In this document: in pieces, positions 8,215 through 16,912 of the stretch
Numbering within the stretch: the first letter of the stretch is position 1
Layout: each line of letters begins with the position of its first letter
Assembly (NCBI GenBank): GCA_014377785.1
Contig: JACMOZ010000266.1
Span: 1 to 36,246, forward strand
Direction: 5' to 3'
DNA length: 36,246 nucleotides
From: Aeromicrobium sp.
GTDB taxonomy: Bacteria; Actinomycetota; Actinomycetes; Propionibacteriales; Nocardioidaceae
Notes under the pieces: generated by a model
What the model saw: the letters and a program-made list of their open reading frames with translations, nothing else
Told to the model about the DNA's origin: nothing
Databases searched by the model: none
Made by a program: the position numbers and the translations under genes

Positions 8215-8518
8215 GCGAGCTCTTTTGGGGGACGCTGGCGGGTCAAAGCATTGTTGCTACGGCTCGTGAGAAACAGCGTCGCGGAGACAGAACTGTCCTG
8301 CACGCACTCAGTCGCCGAGAACGAGATGAGTGTTCCGCGCTTCGCGTCCTGTAAGCGCCCAGGCATGGATACGCCATAAGGCGCCAAAAAGGGTGCCAGA
8401 ACCTCCAACTGGAACGAACTACTAGCAACACCCAACGCGAATTCCGACTAGGCCGCCCGCAAGCGATCCTGGCGCGCCGCCAAGCGCACCGGGGAGTCAG
8501 CGCGCCGATGTGCTCAGA
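8215..8518. other. Convergent intergenic stretch with an imperfect duplicated segment, no gene seen
   Basis: These 304 bases separate two convergent genes. I see no credible coding frame and no tRNA. A loosely repeated block occurs: GTCGCGGAGACAGAACTGTC around 8278-8298 and GTCGCCGAGAACGAGATGAG around 8310-8330. If read on the plus strand it gives SVAETELS and SVAENEMS. This could be the decayed end of a mobile element, but there is no terminal repeat pair or transposase to support that. Confidence 0.35.
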
Positions 8519-9145
8519 TCAGTCCAAGCGGGACCGGAACTCGTCTGCACCGGCGCCCGCCACGTCCTCCGCGGCCGCACGACGACGGTTGAGAGCGCTT
8601 AAAAGAGTGGCGACATCGCCACTGACTTCGGGTCCTTCACCCCGCGACCAGTCGGCGTCGGTGGCTTGGAAGCGCAGTCCACGCAGGAGATCCTCGCCCA
8701 CCGAGTGCTTGCCGCTCGTCAGGTCATTGTGCACCATCCGGCCCGCTTCAGGGGAAATCCGACCAGCAAGGCCGAGCGGCCGACGAACGTCTCGGGAGTG
8801 AATGGCCAGGTGGGCCAATGGGGCGAGTTCTCCCGCGCCGGGGACCGCGAAACCGGCAGCACTGGTCTTCGCGATTGGGCGCGTCAACTCGGCGCCGGTC
8901 CGTCGGTCGGCCCTGGCCCAGCGGTCAGCGAGCTTGTCGAAGTTGAAGCGCGCTTGCGCGAGACCGACAATGAAGCTGCCAAATCCCAGCTCGTAGGGCA
9001 TGAGCAGGTGCGCACACACGTCGCGCACTGTCCACCCTCGGCACAGGCTCGGCGTCCGCCAGGCTGCGTCATCGAGCCCGGCGAGATCCTCAGCGAATCG
9101 GTCGCGTTCAACGGTGTACAGCGCCTCTACGTCTGTCGTTGTCAC
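8519..9145 (-). CDS. Mycothiol-dependent maleylpyruvate isomerase/DinB-like family protein
   Basis: This 208-residue protein has the actinobacterial TIGR03083-type pattern. A helical bundle begins with ERDRFAEDLAGL, followed by SLCRGWTVRDVCAHLL, where His46 is a predicted metal ligand, and then LAHLAIHSRDVRRPLG with His112 and His116. Members bind a divalent metal and use mycothiol as cofactor or substrate. Precise reactions are known only for a few, such as maleylpyruvate isomerase, so the activity here is open. The C-terminal part (DADWSRGEGPEVSGD onward) fits the small alpha-beta domain of the family. No operon partner is evident. It supports an actinobacterial host. Confidence 0.8.
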   Translation of the reverse strand: MTTTDVEALYTVERDRFAEDLAGLDDAAWRTPSLCRGWTVRDVCAHLLMPYELGFGSFIVGLAQARFNFDKLADRWARADRRTGAELTRPIAKTSAAGFAVPGAGELAPLAHLAIHSRDVRRPLGLAGRISPEAGRMVHNDLTSGKHSVGEDLLRGLRFQATDADWSRGEGPEVSGDVATLLSALNRRRAAAEDVAGAGADEFRSRLD

Positions 9146-9365
9146 GGCTAACTGGCCTCCGAAACGGGGTGGTCGTCAAAAGGTCACCCGCCGGGGGTTC
9201 CCGTGCAAGCATTCTCCACATCAAGACTACCGATTTCAACTACTCGACTCTGTCGCGGCGACCGGCAAACTCTTTTGGACGCGTGCTGGTATTCCGCCGA
9301 TTGACCATCTGATAGTCCCATTCGATGCTCCCTAATCGGACGCTGGTCCGTCGTCGCTGCAATAC

Positions 9366-9815
9366 CTACGGCTCGTCTCGTCTCGCAGCAGGATTGTGCA
9401 CCTCTTGAGAGATGGCCTGTGATGCGACAGATGTCCCTGACGCTTCGATGAGGCCTTGGAGCGCTTGTCGGGTAGTGGTCAGTTCCGCAATCTGCTGTTC
9501 GTAGGCGTGCACATGTTCGAGGAGAACCGGTACGGCGCACGACTCAATGCGGTACGGGTCTTCGATACAGTCCAGAAGTTCACGAATCACACGGGTTGGG
9601 AGACCAGCGCTGAGGAGCCAGCGGATGTGGCGCACCGTAGTGACTGTGCCACGGTCGAAGAGACGTTGCCCGCTCGAGGATCGTGTCGGCGAGAGCAGAC
9701 CGCGACTCTCGTAGTAGCGCAACATGCGCGGCGAAACCCCGGTCAGTACGGAGAGTCGACCCACGCGCAGGCACTCCCTTGAGCCCTGACTTGCCGTTGA
9801 CACTAGTGTCACCAC
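9366..9815 (-). CDS. MerR-family transcriptional regulator
   Basis: The 149-residue frame carries an N-terminal MerR winged helix (VGRLSVLTGVSPRMLRYYESRGLL, about 18-41) followed by QRLFDRGTVTTVRHIRWLLSAGLP and a coiled-coil helix near 98-125 (LLEHVHAYEQQIAELTTTRQ). The effector-binding region is short and lacks the Cys cluster of metal sensors, so the ligand is unknown. The frame's first GTG (9815) overlaps the palindrome at 9798-9811. The real start may be a later codon such as the GTG just before GRLSVL, which has AGGGAG upstream. It is divergent from a truncated aminotransferase whose promoter carries the palindrome, the usual arrangement for a MerR regulator and its target. Confidence 0.85.
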   Translation of the reverse strand: MVTLVSTASQGSRECLRVGRLSVLTGVSPRMLRYYESRGLLSPTRSSSGQRLFDRGTVTTVRHIRWLLSAGLPTRVIRELLDCIEDPYRIESCAVPVLLEHVHAYEQQIAELTTTRQALQGLIEASGTSVASQAISQEVHNPAARRDEP

Positions 9816-9822
9816 CTATCGT
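9791..9822 (+). promoter_or_regulatory. MerR-type promoter with palindrome TGACACTAGTGTCA
   Basis: A perfect 14-base palindrome at 9798-9811 sits between a possible -35, TTGCCG (9791-9796), and a possible -10, TATCGT (9817-9822). The spacer is 20 bases, the over-long spacing typical of MerR-activated promoters. Transcription would begin close to the ATG at 9830, giving a leaderless or nearly leaderless message, common in Actinomycetota. Confidence 0.55.
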
Positions 9823-9829
9823 CGTCGGC

Positions 9830-10021
9830 ATGACGACTTCTATCTTCCATCTGAATGGCGAGCCAGCAACGGCAGGACAGTTGGCCCCCGTGGCGTTCGC
9901 GGGCTACGCGCACTTCACAGCAATGCAGGTACGAAACCATGCCGTGCGCGGTCTAGACCTCCACCTCGACCGACTACGAGCCGCGAGCACCGCGCTGTTC
10001 GGAACGCACCTACCCCGGTAG
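9830..10021 (+). pseudogene. Truncated class IV aminotransferase (branched-chain/ADC lyase-like)
   Basis: The 63-residue frame matches only the N-terminus of class IV PLP aminotransferases: FHLNGEPA, then a strand ending in HFTAMQVRNHAVRGLDLHLDRLRAAS. Intact relatives are roughly 250-300 residues and carry the PLP lysine and acid sites, all missing here. The frame ends in a stop after GTHLPR, and the following sequence resembles nothing of the family, so the gene was cut by a deletion or rearrangement. It faces the MerR gene and still has an apparent MerR promoter. Peptide expression is possible but catalysis is not. Confidence 0.7.
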
Positions 10022-10101
10022 ATGTCGACGTTCGTGAGGCCAGAGTCGTGTCGGAGGCATAGTCACCGAAGTCTCCTCGCGCCAATTGCAAAGACGACCG
10101 A

Positions 10102-11228
10102 TCAGGAGCGGTGCTGGCGTCGCAGTGGACCCGGCCGCCCGTCCGGGTCATAGATGGTCCGGTAGAGCGGGGTTGCCCAGGCCCGCGTCGTCCAGCGAAG
10201 TCGGCGCGGCTCGTATGGCCGCAAGCGGCCGGATGGTCGTGGTCCTTGCTGTCCACCGGCATGCCATTCAGCCAAAGTCCATGCGTTTTTGGCGAAGGCG
10301 GCGAAAACTTCGCTCGCATCGAGAAGGTCCGCGTCCTCGCCGGGTTGCCGGTCAAGATGCTCGCGGGCGAGGGACAACCGCAACTCGCGGGCAAAAACAC
10401 GTGCACCGTCGCCGAAACGATCCACTACTTGCGGATCCCTGGGGTCGCGCTCCTCGTCCAAAACTGCGCAGGACAGCCCGGAGTCATGCGTCCACGATCT
10501 GCGGTTGAAGTTGTCCTAGCCGACCGATGCCCAGACGTCATCGACGACGCAGACCTTCGCATGGACGTAAACCGGCGTCCCCGCCGCGTTCTCGATTCCG
10601 TAGACGGCAACGCGGTCGCCGCCAGCACTACGGATCAGGTCGAGCGCCTGTTGCTGGCCGGCGAGATTCGGCGGAAGGGACAATCGGCCGTCCAGGTCGG
10701 GATAGTGGGGCACGACCGCGATCAGCCGTAAACCCGGTGTCGCTCGCAGTGCCATAGTGAAGTATCGGGCAACATCTGCGGACCAGAAGTATTGATCCTC
10801 AAGATAGATAAGGCTTTGGGCGCGGGCAACGACCTTTTCGTAGGCGTGGGCGATGCTGCGTTCACCGTCAGGTGCAAACGGATATCCGTTGCGCCGGTTC
10901 GGATACGTACGCAGCGCCTGCACAGTCTGTCTCTCGCGTGGCAGCGGATCGGAGAGCTGGACGGGCAGAGTTCCTGGCGTGTTGTCCTCGCGCCTGAACA
11001 CGTCCACGAAGCGGTCGACAGGGTTTCGGGTCAATGGCGCCGGATCATCCCATCGTTCCCGGAACACAGTCTCGATGTCGCCGACGGCGGGCCCGCGCAC
11101 CGCGAGCTGGACGTCTTGCCGACAGTCCAGGCAAGAACATCGTCATGCCTTTGATCCAGCGTCGTCGCGGGGTTGCCGCGTTCTCCAATGCTCAACAACC
11201 AGTCCGAAGCGCTCGTAGTCATATCCAA
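10102..11228 (-). pseudogene. Degenerate phospholipase D-family gene (internal deletion, frameshift, in-frame TAG)
   Basis: Three pieces belong to one actinobacterial PLD-superfamily protein. The N-terminal piece (from 11228) has ERGNPATTLDQRH and AWT. After about 35 residues the frame jumps to QDVQLAVRGPAVGDIE at about 11120. By comparison with remembered full-length relatives this skips roughly 200 residues, including the first HKD motif, and changes frame. The main piece (to 10519) includes VRTYPNRR-like sequence, LEDQYFWSADVA and the second HKD segment HAKVCVVDD. That is followed by WASVG and then a TAG at 10518-10516, exactly where the conserved GSxN Ser is expected (probably TCG to TAG). 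The same frame continues with DNFNRRSWTHDS to the normal C-terminus, ending YDPDGRPGPLRR. Three lesions make this a pseudogene. Confidence 0.8.
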
Positions 11229-11253
11229 GGTTGCGCGTGATCAGCGATAAGTG

Positions 11254-11679
11254 TCAATCGCCCGGGCCGTCGGTTCGCAGTTGCCAAAGATGGCCATCTG
11301 GATCGGCTAACACTGCCGTGAAACCCCAAGGCTGCTCGGCCGGCTCCATCACGATCTCGGCACCGCCGTTCCTTACCCGATCTACCATTCCGAGAACGTC
11401 GCCTTGGCCGGCAAGGGTCATAACCAGAAGGCACTCGCTCTGATCTGAGCGAGCGGTTTGGCGGCCGCCTGTCACCCAACCGAAGCCACCGGTGGGAATG
11501 AACATCACGCGGACGCCGTCATTGAGCGTGAACTGCAAAGGCTCGGGGATTCCGTCCTCGTCAAGTTCGCCGAACGGTCCCAAACCAAGACCCTCGGCAT
11601 AAAAGGTGAAGGTTGTGCGCCTGTCGGCGACCGGCAAAGCGACAGTGATCGGTCCTTGGTTGGCAATCGGTTTGGTCAT
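11254..11679 (-). CDS. VOC (glyoxalase/bleomycin-resistance fold) family protein
   Basis: This 141-residue protein has two beta-alpha-beta-beta-beta repeats of the vicinal-oxygen-chelate fold. Repeat one begins ITVALPVADRRTTFTFYAEGLGL. Repeat two has MVDRVRNGGAEIVMEPAEQPWG followed by the characteristic AVLADPDGHLWQL ending. The DPDGHxW motif is typical of the family and helps place the metal or ligand site. The substrate is not predictable. It sits alone between the PLD pseudogene and the convergently spaced purU end, with about 100 bases to purU. No pathway link is evident. Confidence 0.85.
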   Translation of the reverse strand: MTKPIANQGPITVALPVADRRTTFTFYAEGLGLGPFGELDEDGIPEPLQFTLNDGVRVMFIPTGGFGWVTGGRQTARSDQSECLLVMTLAGQGDVLGMVDRVRNGGAEIVMEPAEQPWGFTAVLADPDGHLWQLRTDGPGD

Positions 11680-11779
11680 TGTCGTTTTCGACTTTCTGGT
11701 CTCGAAACTGACTGTGGATATCGGCCTTACGTCATTAATTTCGTGGCCCTCGGCCCTCGCTTCTTATGACGTTGCGGGG

Positions 11780-12646
11780 CTAGGGGAAAATGACTACTCG
11801 TCCGCCATCGAGGAGCACACGCTGTTCGGCATGCCATTGGACGGCACGGGTCAGCACTTGCGCTTCGACCTCGCGACCGGCCTGAACCATTTCGTTCGGC
11901 GTCATCCGGTGGTTGACCCGAGTGACGCCTTGCTCGATGATCGGACCCTCGTCGAGGTCGGCGGTGACATAATGCGCCGTCGCACCGATCAGCTTGACGC
12001 CGCGGTCGTGCGCCTGATGGTAGGGCTTGGCCCCCTTGAAGCTGGGCAAGAAGGAGTGATGAATGTTTATCACTTTCCCTTCAAGTTTCTTGCACGACTG
12101 GTCGGACAAGACTTGCATATAGCGGGCCAGAACGACCAGGTCGATGCCGAGTTCATCAACCAGTTCCAGCAGCCTGGCCTCGGCCTCGTCCTTCGTGTCG
12201 GGTGTGACCGGCACGTAGTAGAACGGGATGTCATACGTCCCGGCCAACCGCTCGAAATCGCGGTGATTCGACACGATCGCCGGTATGACGATGTTGAGCG
12301 AACCGGTGCTCTGGCGGAAAAGCAAGTCGTTGAGGCAATGACCGAACTTCGACACGAGGACGAGCGTCCGATAGGGCTCGACGGCGGAGAACATTTGCCA
12401 TTCCATGCCGTGCTCGGAGGCGACCGGTCCGAATGAATCGCGCAATCGGTCCAGGCCGGCATCGGCGCTCTCGAAGTGCACCCGCATAAAGAAGTTGCGA
12501 CCCATCGGATCGTCGAACTGTTGCGAATCAAGGATGTTTCCACCCATGTCCATGAGCCACGACGACACGGCGAAGACCAGCCCCGGTCGGTCTCGGCATG
12601 CCAAAGTGAGCACATACGTCGGAGGCTGATTCGGTTCGACTGCCAT
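11780..12646 (-). CDS. purU: Formyltetrahydrofolate deformylase (PurU)
   Basis: The enzyme hydrolyses 10-formyl-THF to formate and THF. The 288-residue protein has the N-terminal ACT domain (about 9-88, beginning TYVLTLACRDRPGLVFAVS). A formyltransferase domain follows, with the catalytic triad in INIHHSFLP (Asn194, His196) and TADLDEGPII (Asp232). The PSFKGAKPYHQAH loop and full length match PurU rather than GART or methionyl-tRNA formyltransferase. It is divergent from iclR with an 80-base gap containing a candidate operator (12699-12715). Next to metF and methyl-transfer genes it probably discharges excess C1 units as formate, as in chloromethane-degrading methylotrophs, besides regenerating free THF to accept methyl groups. 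Confidence 0.95.
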   Translation of the reverse strand: MAVEPNQPPTYVLTLACRDRPGLVFAVSSWLMDMGGNILDSQQFDDPMGRNFFMRVHFESADAGLDRLRDSFGPVASEHGMEWQMFSAVEPYRTLVLVSKFGHCLNDLLFRQSTGSLNIVIPAIVSNHRDFERLAGTYDIPFYYVPVTPDTKDEAEARLLELVDELGIDLVVLARYMQVLSDQSCKKLEGKVINIHHSFLPSFKGAKPYHQAHDRGVKLIGATAHYVTADLDEGPIIEQGVTRVNHRMTPNEMVQAGREVEAQVLTRAVQWHAEQRVLLDGGRVVIFP

Positions 12647-12698
12647 GTTTTCCTGCCTTGGGATAACGCTTGGTCAACGCTGGTTGTCGGCTGACCTT

Positions 12699-12715
12699 GT
12701 TGTGAATTGTGCAAT
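12699..12715. promoter_or_regulatory. Candidate operator in the purU-iclR divergent region
   Basis: GTTGT-GAATTGT-GCAAT is a degenerate member of the GTTGC-N7-GCAAC family. Extended to 12698-12717, it matches the reverse complement of the site at 13596-13615 at 16 of 20 positions, including the run GTGCAATAG. It ends 11 bases before the iclR start and lies 52 bases from purU, placing it to regulate both and to give autoregulation. Confidence 0.55.
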
Positions 12716-12726
12716 AGTGTCGTGTC

Positions 12727-13551
12727 ATGAGCAACAGTTTCGGCCGCTCTGATGCGGCGAAGCCGGTCACGAGCACGGTGCAATCGGTTGATCGGGCTGT
12801 CAGCATCCTCGAAATGCTCGCCCACGACGGGGAGTCCGGCGTCACCAAGATCGCCGAAGAGCTCGGTGTCCACAAGTCCACGGCCTTTCGGTTGATTGCC
12901 GCTCTCGAGCGGCGCGGTCTGGTCGAACAAAACGTGGACCGCGGCAAGTACCGCCTCGGGGTCGGCATCCTTCGGCTCGCGGGGGCAACGACGGCACGGC
13001 TCGATGTGGTGCAGGAAGCGCGTCCGTTGGCACGCGCCCTTGCCACCGAAACCGGCGAGACTGTCAATATCGCGGTGTTGTCCGAAGGCGCCGCACTGTA
13101 TCTGGATCAGATCGCTGGCGGCTCTTCGCTTCAGCCGCACAACTGGGTGGGTCAGCGGATTCCTCTGCATGCCACGGCCAATGGCAAGGTCCTGCTCTCC
13201 GGGCTCACGGCCAGCCAGATCACGACCGAAGTAGGTCAGCGGTTCCGCGCATACACCCCCACCACGATCACGTCGCTCAAGAAATTGCTTGTCGACATCG
13301 GCAACGTGCGCGATCATGGGTATGCGCTGGTGGTCGATGAACTCGAGATTGGACTGACCGCCGTTGCGGCGCCGCTTCGCAATGCGCATGGCGACGTGAT
13401 TGCCTCGCTTTCCGTCTCCGGCCCGACGTTTCGATTCGACCAAGGTAAGGTTAAGCAAGCAATCCATCAGGTTGCCGAAGTCGCCGACGAGGTGTCCGAA
13501 AGGTTGGGTTGGCGGGTCACCAAGCCAGGCATCGCTGAAATTAGCTCTTGA
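12727..13551 (+). CDS. IclR-family transcriptional regulator (choline/betaine C1 regulon candidate)
   Basis: This 274-residue protein has an IclR winged helix (about 19-75; SVDRAVSILEML, then the helix-turn-helix around VTKIAEELGVHKSTAFRLIAALE) and the C-terminal ligand domain with GETVNIAVLSEG, HATANGKVLLSG, GYALVVDELEIGLTAVAAPL and SLSVSGPTFRF. It is a different paralogue from the regulator at 5741-6550. It lies between purU and the betaine aldehyde dehydrogenase, each preceded by a copy of the GTTGC-N7-GCAAC-like element, as is its own gene. The inferred role is autoregulated control of the dispersed pathway genes. The inducer is probably choline, glycine betaine or a downstream metabolite. 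Confidence 0.9.
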   Translation: MSNSFGRSDAAKPVTSTVQSVDRAVSILEMLAHDGESGVTKIAEELGVHKSTAFRLIAALERRGLVEQNVDRGKYRLGVGILRLAGATTARLDVVQEARPLARALATETGETVNIAVLSEGAALYLDQIAGGSSLQPHNWVGQRIPLHATANGKVLLSGLTASQITTEVGQRFRAYTPTTITSLKKLLVDIGNVRDHGYALVVDELEIGLTAVAAPLRNAHGDVIASLSVSGPTFRFDQGKVKQAIHQVAEVADEVSERLGWRVTKPGIAEISS

Positions 13552-13597
13552 CGTAACGGGGCTCCTACCGCGAGAGTTGTTGCGTAACGCGGTACCT

Positions 13598-13614
13598 ATT
13601 GCACGATAAGCAAC
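13598..13614. promoter_or_regulatory. Candidate operator upstream of the aldehyde dehydrogenase operon
   Basis: ATTGC-ACGATAA-GCAAC has TTGC/GCAA arms and a 7-base spacer, ending 54 bases before the GTG start at 13669. An additional half-site, GTTGC followed by GTAACGC, lies at 13579-13590. The reverse-complement similarity to the purU-iclR site (16 of 20 positions) is the strongest evidence that it is functional. Confidence 0.58.
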
Positions 13615-13668
13615 ACCAATTACCTTCGCGCAACTTCCCGCCACAACCGACGAGAGCGAGAAGACACG

Positions 13669-15150
13669 GTGTCCGGACTATTCATTGACGGAGATTGGCA
13701 AGACGCGGCAGCCGGCGAGATCCGGGAAATCCGGTGTCCATCCGACGGCAGCCTTGTTGCCACAGTGCCCGAAGCCGGGCCCGAGGATGCAGAACGCGCA
13801 GTCGCGGCCGCCCGACGCGCCTTTGACAGCGGTCCCTGGCGGACGACGTCTTCGCTTGAACGCGGCGCCCTCTTGCACCGCGTTGCCGATCTGCTCGAGC
13901 GGGACAAAAACGAAGTGGCACGGCTGGAGTCCCTCGACACCGGCAAGCGCCTCGTCGAGTCGTTGTATGACGTCGACGACATCGTCGGAGTCTTCAGGTA
14001 TTTCGCCGGTCTTGCCGGCGCCGAGAGTGGTCGCGTCGTCGACACCGGCCGCCCCAACGTGGTCAGCCGGGTTGTCCACGAACCGGTCGGCGTGTGTTCG
14101 CTCATCACGCCATGGAACTACCCTCTCCTCCAGACTTCCTGGAAGGTTGCCCCCGCCCTTGCCGCCGGCAACACGTTCATCCTCAAGCCGAGCGAACTCA
14201 CCCCGTCCACTGCGATCTGGCTGATGCGCGCTCTGGCCGAGGCAGGTCTGCCCGCAGGTGTTGCCAACCTCATCCTCGGTGCCGGCGCGAAGGTCGGGCC
14301 ACCGCTCACCGCACATCCCTTCGTCGATCTTGTGTCTTTCACCGGCGGGCTCATCACCGGCCGCTCGATCATGGCTTCGGCCGCCCCGACAGTGAAGAAG
14401 ATCGCCCTCGAACTCGGCGGCAAGAACCCCAACATCGTGTTCGCCGACGCGGACCGCGAGACTGCCCTGGATTTTGCGCTGACCGCCGTGTTCCTGCATT
14501 CGGGCCAGGTCTGCTCGGCCGGAGCCCGGCTCCTCGTCGAGGAGTCGATTCACGACGAGTTCGTGGACGAGCTTGTCCGACGAGCCGAACTCATTCGCAT
14601 CGGCGGCCCCTTCGACGACTTGGCCGAGACCGGTCCGCTGATCAGCGCGGCTCATCGAGAAAAAGTCGAGGCCTACGTCGCGGCGGGACTGGCCGAAGGC
14701 GCCCAACTTCGTACTGGCGGCGCACGGCCCGATGATCCGGCACTGGCCGGCGGCTATTACTACTTGCCGACGATTCTGACCGGCTGCACGTCGGCCATGA
14801 ATGTCGTCCAAGACGAGTCCTTCGGACCGGTGCTCACCGTCGAGTCATTCGTGGACGAGGAAGCTGCGATCGCTATAGCGAACGACAGTATTTATGGCCT
14901 CGCGGGCGCCGTCTGGACATCACAGGCCGGCCGGGCCGAACGCGTCGCGGGCCGGCTGCGCATGGGCACCGTCTGGATCAACGACTATCACCCGTACGTG
15001 CCTCAAGCGGAGTGGGGCGGCTACAAACAGTCCGGATTCGGGCGCGAACTCGGCCTTGCCGGGCTGGAGGAATACCGCGAAACCAAACACATCTGGCACA
15101 ACATCGATCCGGCGCCGCAGCGCTGGTTCGACGGGGCTGAGGGCTCATGA
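13669..15150 (+). CDS. betB: Betaine aldehyde dehydrogenase
   Basis: This NAD(P)-dependent aldehyde dehydrogenase of 493 residues is predicted to oxidise betaine aldehyde to glycine betaine. The catalytic set is intact: Asn150 in TPWNYP, Glu248 in LELGGK, and the nucleophile Cys282 in [16 protein letters not shown] is the sequence seen in many betaine aldehyde dehydrogenases. A C-terminal [14 protein letters not shown] segment and [17 protein letters not shown] also resemble that subgroup. The start is a GTG with a weak GAGAAG upstream. It heads an operon with a choline-dehydrogenase-like GMC flavoprotein and a betaine ABC importer, which supports the substrate. Other amino-aldehydes remain possible. 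Confidence 0.88.
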   Translation: MSGLFIDGDWQDAAAGEIREIRCPSDGSLVATVPEAGPEDAERAVAAARRAFDSGPWRTTSSLERGALLHRVADLLERDKNEVARLESLDTGKRLVESLYDVDDIVGVFRYFAGLAGAESGRVVDTGRPNVVSRVVHEPVGVCSLITPWNYPLLQTSWKVAPALAAGNTFILKPSELTPSTAIWLMRALAEAGLPAGVANLILGAGAKVGPPLTAHPFVDLVSFTGGLITGRSIMASAAPTVKKIALELGGKNPNIVFADADRETALDFALTAVFLHSGQVCSAGARLLVEESIHDEFVDELVRRAELIRIGGPFDDLAETGPLISAAHREKVEAYVAAGLAEGAQLRTGGARPDDPALAGGYYYLPTILTGCTSAMNVVQDESFGPVLTVESFVDEEAAIAIANDSIYGLAGAVWTSQAGRAERVAGRLRMGTVWINDYHPYVPQAEWGGYKQSGFGRELGLAGLEEYRETKHIWHNIDPAPQRWFDGAEGS

Positions 15151-15163
15151 AAGCTGTGCGCAT

Positions 15164-16912
15164 ATGAAAAAGACCAACTACGACTTCGTCATCGTCGGCG
15201 GCGGCTCAGCGGGTTCGGCGCTCGCCAACCGGCTCAGTGCAGATCCGTCGACGAGCGTGCTCGTCCTCGAAGCCGGACGCAGCGACTTCAAGATCGATCC
15301 GTTCATCCACATGCCCGCTGCCCTGCCCTTCCCGATCGGTAACCCGCTCTACGACTGGCGCTACGAATCCGAGCCTGAACCGTTCATGGACGGCCGCAAG
15401 GTTTTTCACGCCCGGGGCAAGGTGCTCGGGGGTTCGAGCAGCATCAACGGGATGATCTTCCAGCGCGGCAACCCGCTCGACTTCGAACGGTGGGCCGCCG
15501 ATCCCGGGATGGAGTCCTGGAGTTATGCCGATTGCCTGCCCTACTTCAAACGTATGGAGACGTGCCTCGCCGGTGCCGATGAGTGGCGCGGCGGTTCGGG
15601 GCCGCTGATCCTGGAGCGGGGCCCGGCGACAAACCCGTTGTTCGGCGCTTTCCTCGAAGCCGTCCAGGAAGCCGGTTATCCCCTCACCGACGACGTCAAT
15701 GGCTATCGGCAAGAGGGATTCGCCCGGTTCGACCGCAATGTCCATCGGGGCCGGCGGCTCAGTGCGGCACGGGCCTACCTCCACCCGGTTATGAAGCGGC
15801 CCAACCTCACAGTCGAGACGCTCGCCCATGTCATGGGCCTGAGGACCGAGGGCAATCGCGTCACCGGCGTCGACTACGTACGCGCCGGCAAGTTCCATCG
15901 GAGCGTCGGGGCCAAAGAAGTGATCCTCTGCGGCGGTGCCATCAACTCGCCGCAATTGCTCCAACTCACCGGTATCGGGAATGCGGCCGAGCTCGGGGCG
16001 TTGGGCATCACCCCCATTGCCGACCTCCCCGGCGTCGGTGAAAATCTCCAGGATCACCTCGAGGTCTACATCCAGTACGCGAGCAAGCAACCGGTGTCGA
16101 TCGGCCCCTGGCTGAAGCACCGTCACAAACCGCGCATCGGTGCGGAGTGGCTGTTTCTGCGTAGCGGCGTCGGGGCGACCAATCATTTTGAGGCGGGCGG
16201 TTTCATACGCAGCAACGACGTCGTCGACTACCCGAACATGATGTTCCACTTCTTGCCGATCGCAATCCGCTATGACGGTTCGCAGCCGGCCGCCGAGCAC
16301 GGCTATCAGGTGCATATTGGCCCGATGTACTCCGATTGCCGCGGTTCGGTGAAGATCAAGTCGACCGATCCGAAGGAGCATCCGGCCCTGCGGTTCAACT
16401 ACTTGTCGACCGAAACCGACCGGCGCGAATGGATCGAGATGATCCGTATCGCCCGCCGGATCCTGAATCAACCGGCGTTCGAAACCTTCAACGACGGGGA
16501 GATTTCACCGGGCCCGTCGGTCGAGACCGATCAGGAAATCCTCGACTGGGTCGCCAAGGATGCCGAGACGGCGCTGCACCCTTCGTGCACTGCCCGAATG
16601 GGCACCGACGAGATGAGTGTTCTCGACCCGACGAGTCTGCGGGTGCACGGTGTCGATGGCCTGCGTGTCGTGGACGGGTCCTCGATGCCCTACGTCCCGA
16701 ACGGCAACATTTATGCGCCCATCATGATGCTCGCAGAAAAGGCTGCCGACCTCATTCTGGAAAAAACGCCGCTCCCACCGGCGTTGGCCGTACCGTATTA
16801 CAACTACCGGAAAGGCTCTCCTCTTTACCCGCCAGGTGACCCGCGCAACGCATCTCTCGCCAAGCATCAACAAGGCCAGAATCAGCAGGACCAAGGACTG
16901 GAGCAGTCATGA
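15164..16912 (+). CDS. betA: GMC-family FAD oxidoreductase, choline dehydrogenase-like
   Basis: This 582-residue flavoprotein has the N-terminal FAD Rossmann motif GGGSAG (12-17) with the ribose-binding Glu36, the GMC signature [15 protein letters not shown], and the second signature [15 protein letters not shown]. The C-terminal catalytic pair is His472 (HPSCTARMG) and Asn515 (NGN); the spacing matches the His/Asn pair of choline oxidase and dehydrogenase. The predicted reaction is choline to betaine aldehyde. The open frame reaches further upstream into betB, but ATG 15164, 13 bases after betB, gives the correct N-terminus. The last ~45 residues are a Gln-rich tail beyond the catalytic domain. 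It overlaps proV by 4 bases (ATGA), implying coupled expression. Confidence 0.85.
   Translation: MKKTNYDFVIVGGGSAGSALANRLSADPSTSVLVLEAGRSDFKIDPFIHMPAALPFPIGNPLYDWRYESEPEPFMDGRKVFHARGKVLGGSSSINGMIFQRGNPLDFERWAADPGMESWSYADCLPYFKRMETCLAGADEWRGGSGPLILERGPATNPLFGAFLEAVQEAGYPLTDDVNGYRQEGFARFDRNVHRGRRLSAARAYLHPVMKRPNLTVETLAHVMGLRTEGNRVTGVDYVRAGKFHRSVGAKEVILCGGAINSPQLLQLTGIGNAAELGALGITPIADLPGVGENLQDHLEVYIQYASKQPVSIGPWLKHRHKPRIGAEWLFLRSGVGATNHFEAGGFIRSNDVVDYPNMMFHFLPIAIRYDGSQPAAEHGYQVHIGPMYSDCRGSVKIKSTDPKEHPALRFNYLSTETDRREWIEMIRIARRILNQPAFETFNDGEISPGPSVETDQEILDWVAKDAETALHPSCTARMGTDEMSVLDPTSLRVHGVDGLRVVDGSSMPYVPNGNIYAPIMMLAEKAADLILEKTPLPPALAVPYYNYRKGSPLYPPGDPRNASLAKHQQGQNQQDQGLEQS

Noticed and set aside
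10516-10518. In-frame TAG read as pyrrolysine, given the MttB context
   Set aside because: It lies in a phospholipase D relic at a conserved serine position, the gene has other lesions, and no pyl genes are present. The MttB-type gene itself has no internal TAG.
12070-13644. 524-residue minus-strand open frame spanning iclR and purU
   Set aside because: It crosses two genes with unmistakable motifs and a regulatory gap, and its composition is Arg/Ser-rich shadow-like.
15206-16471. 421-residue minus-strand open frame
   Set aside because: It is antisense to the well-supported GMC oxidoreductase and has no motifs of its own.
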